Part shown: positions 4,785 to 5,085 of the stretch, in pieces
Layout: every line of letters starts with the position of its first letter
Position numbering within the stretch: position 1 is the first letter of the stretch
NCBI GenBank assembly: GCA_002779665.1
Contig: PEVZ01000070.1
Coordinates: 1 to 5,085 of the forward strand
Origin: Candidatus Roizmanbacteria bacterium CG06_land_8_20_14_3_00_34_14
Lineage (GTDB): Bacteria; Patescibacteriota; Microgenomatia; UBA1406; GWC2-37-13
Reading direction: 5' to 3'
DNA length: 5,085 bases
Program-made: the position numbers and the translations under genes
Notes under the pieces: model-generated
Told to the model about the DNA's origin: nothing
Database searches by the model: none
What the model saw: only the letters and a program-made list of their open reading frames with translations

Positions 4785-5063
4785 TCACCATAATTTTTTG
4801 CTGTCAAATTCAAATAAAGTTCCGTAATTTTCTAAAAGAGCTTTGAACATTTGAACGGATCGTCGGACAGAAGCATTTTGCAAAACCATTCCAATTATCA
4901 GATATTCATACAAACAGCTTGGATGTCCGGGACGCATACCGCGCCATTTTTTCAAAATCGGACTAAGAAAATCATCTTTCTTGAAAGTACTATAGAAATC
5001 ACTCAAATCAAGATTAAAATTATGGGACTGGTAACCTAATCTTGACTTTTTAGGTAATAAAAT
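4785..5063 (-). pseudogene. Fragment of an HhH-GPD-type DNA glycosylase (decayed)
   Basis: The open stretch reads NFNLDLSDFYSTFKKDDF, then LSPILKKWRGMRPG, then SLYEYLIIGMVLQNASVRRS, then VQMFKALLENYGTLFEF. This matches the order of an AlkA/EndoIII-type glycosylase just at the start of its HhH-GPD domain (compare the family pattern D..L.P....GLR, then F..L...I..QQ.S...A......L...FG). The base-excision catalytic half, including the helix-hairpin-helix, GPD loop and catalytic Asp, is absent. The frame ends at TGA in KKLW-stop-FW, where relatives as I recall them continue as L-aromatic-x-FW. On the 5' side three stops occur within 25 bases (5064-5084) and there is no ATG before the conserved part; the only in-frame candidate start is TTG at 5006. 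I read it as a remnant truncated beside a repeat block. A frameshifted or partly sequenced gene running off the right edge is the alternative. Family assignment is from memory of patterns. Confidence 0.5.
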
Positions 5064-5085
5064 CTAACTTCAAGGATTCTCTCAG

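Noticed and set aside
4785..4787. TGA recoded as glycine (Gracilibacteria/SR1 code)
   Set aside because: The five long genes contain no in-frame TGA, and LCP, phosphatase copy 1 and GIY-YIG all end at TGA in sensible places, so TGA is a stop here.
4851..5039. Plus-strand frame of 62 codons opposite the glycosylase remnant
   Set aside because: The minus strand carries the recognisable family pattern; the plus frame has none.
5034..5055. Hairpin acctaa/ttaggt near the right edge
   Set aside because: Six-base AT-rich arms with a 10-base loop are too weak to separate from chance.

Overview
The window is AT-rich outside a few GC-rich repeat blocks. It has tightly packed short genes, 1- to 8-base gene overlaps and almost no Shine-Dalgarno sites. 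Together with the gene families present (a small HELMH putative metallopeptidase, an LCP protein with a cysteine-bounded insert, a free-standing GIY-YIG protein beside palindromic repeats), this suggests a Candidate Phyla Radiation (Patescibacteria) genome. That is an inference from style and remembered families; there is no rRNA or other marker here. TGA acts as a normal stop: several genes end in it and the long ORFs contain none in frame, so the standard bacterial code applies.

Layout. (1) Positions 2-1505, plus strand: the C-terminal part of a putative metallopeptidase cut by the left edge, then a membrane-anchored LytR-CpsA-Psr (LCP) protein. The LCP gene has a TATAAT box only 13 bases before its ATG. 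(2) Positions 1498-3652, minus strand, convergent with LCP and overlapping it by 8 bases: a three-gene unit of two tandem paralogous histidine phosphatases followed by a DHH/DHHA1 phosphoesterase. The genes are joined by TAATG and ATGA overlaps. A TGCTATAAT extended -10 sits so close to the GTG start of the first gene that the message should be leaderless. (3) Positions 3738-3974, minus: a 78-residue GIY-YIG domain protein. (4) Positions about 3980-4785: no convincing gene. This stretch holds two GC-rich mosaics of palindromes that share an exact 13-base core, and between them an AT-rich stretch with two strong hairpins. (5) Positions 4785-5063, minus: what looks like a decayed fragment of an HhH-GPD-type DNA glycosylase, bounded by stops on both sides and lacking the catalytic half.

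How the genes may work together. LCP proteins act at the cell surface, attaching polymers to the envelope. The minus-strand operon looks like cytoplasmic phosphate-ester hydrolysis (two phosphatases plus a nanoRNA/pAp-type phosphoesterase), but substrates cannot be read from sequence. The most unusual feature is a GC-rich palindrome, resembling the dispersed repeats elsewhere in the window, lying in frame inside the DHH gene and translated as part of the protein. The right-hand third looks like a repeat-rich, decaying accessory patch. I found no CRISPR array, tRNA, rRNA or complete mobile element.
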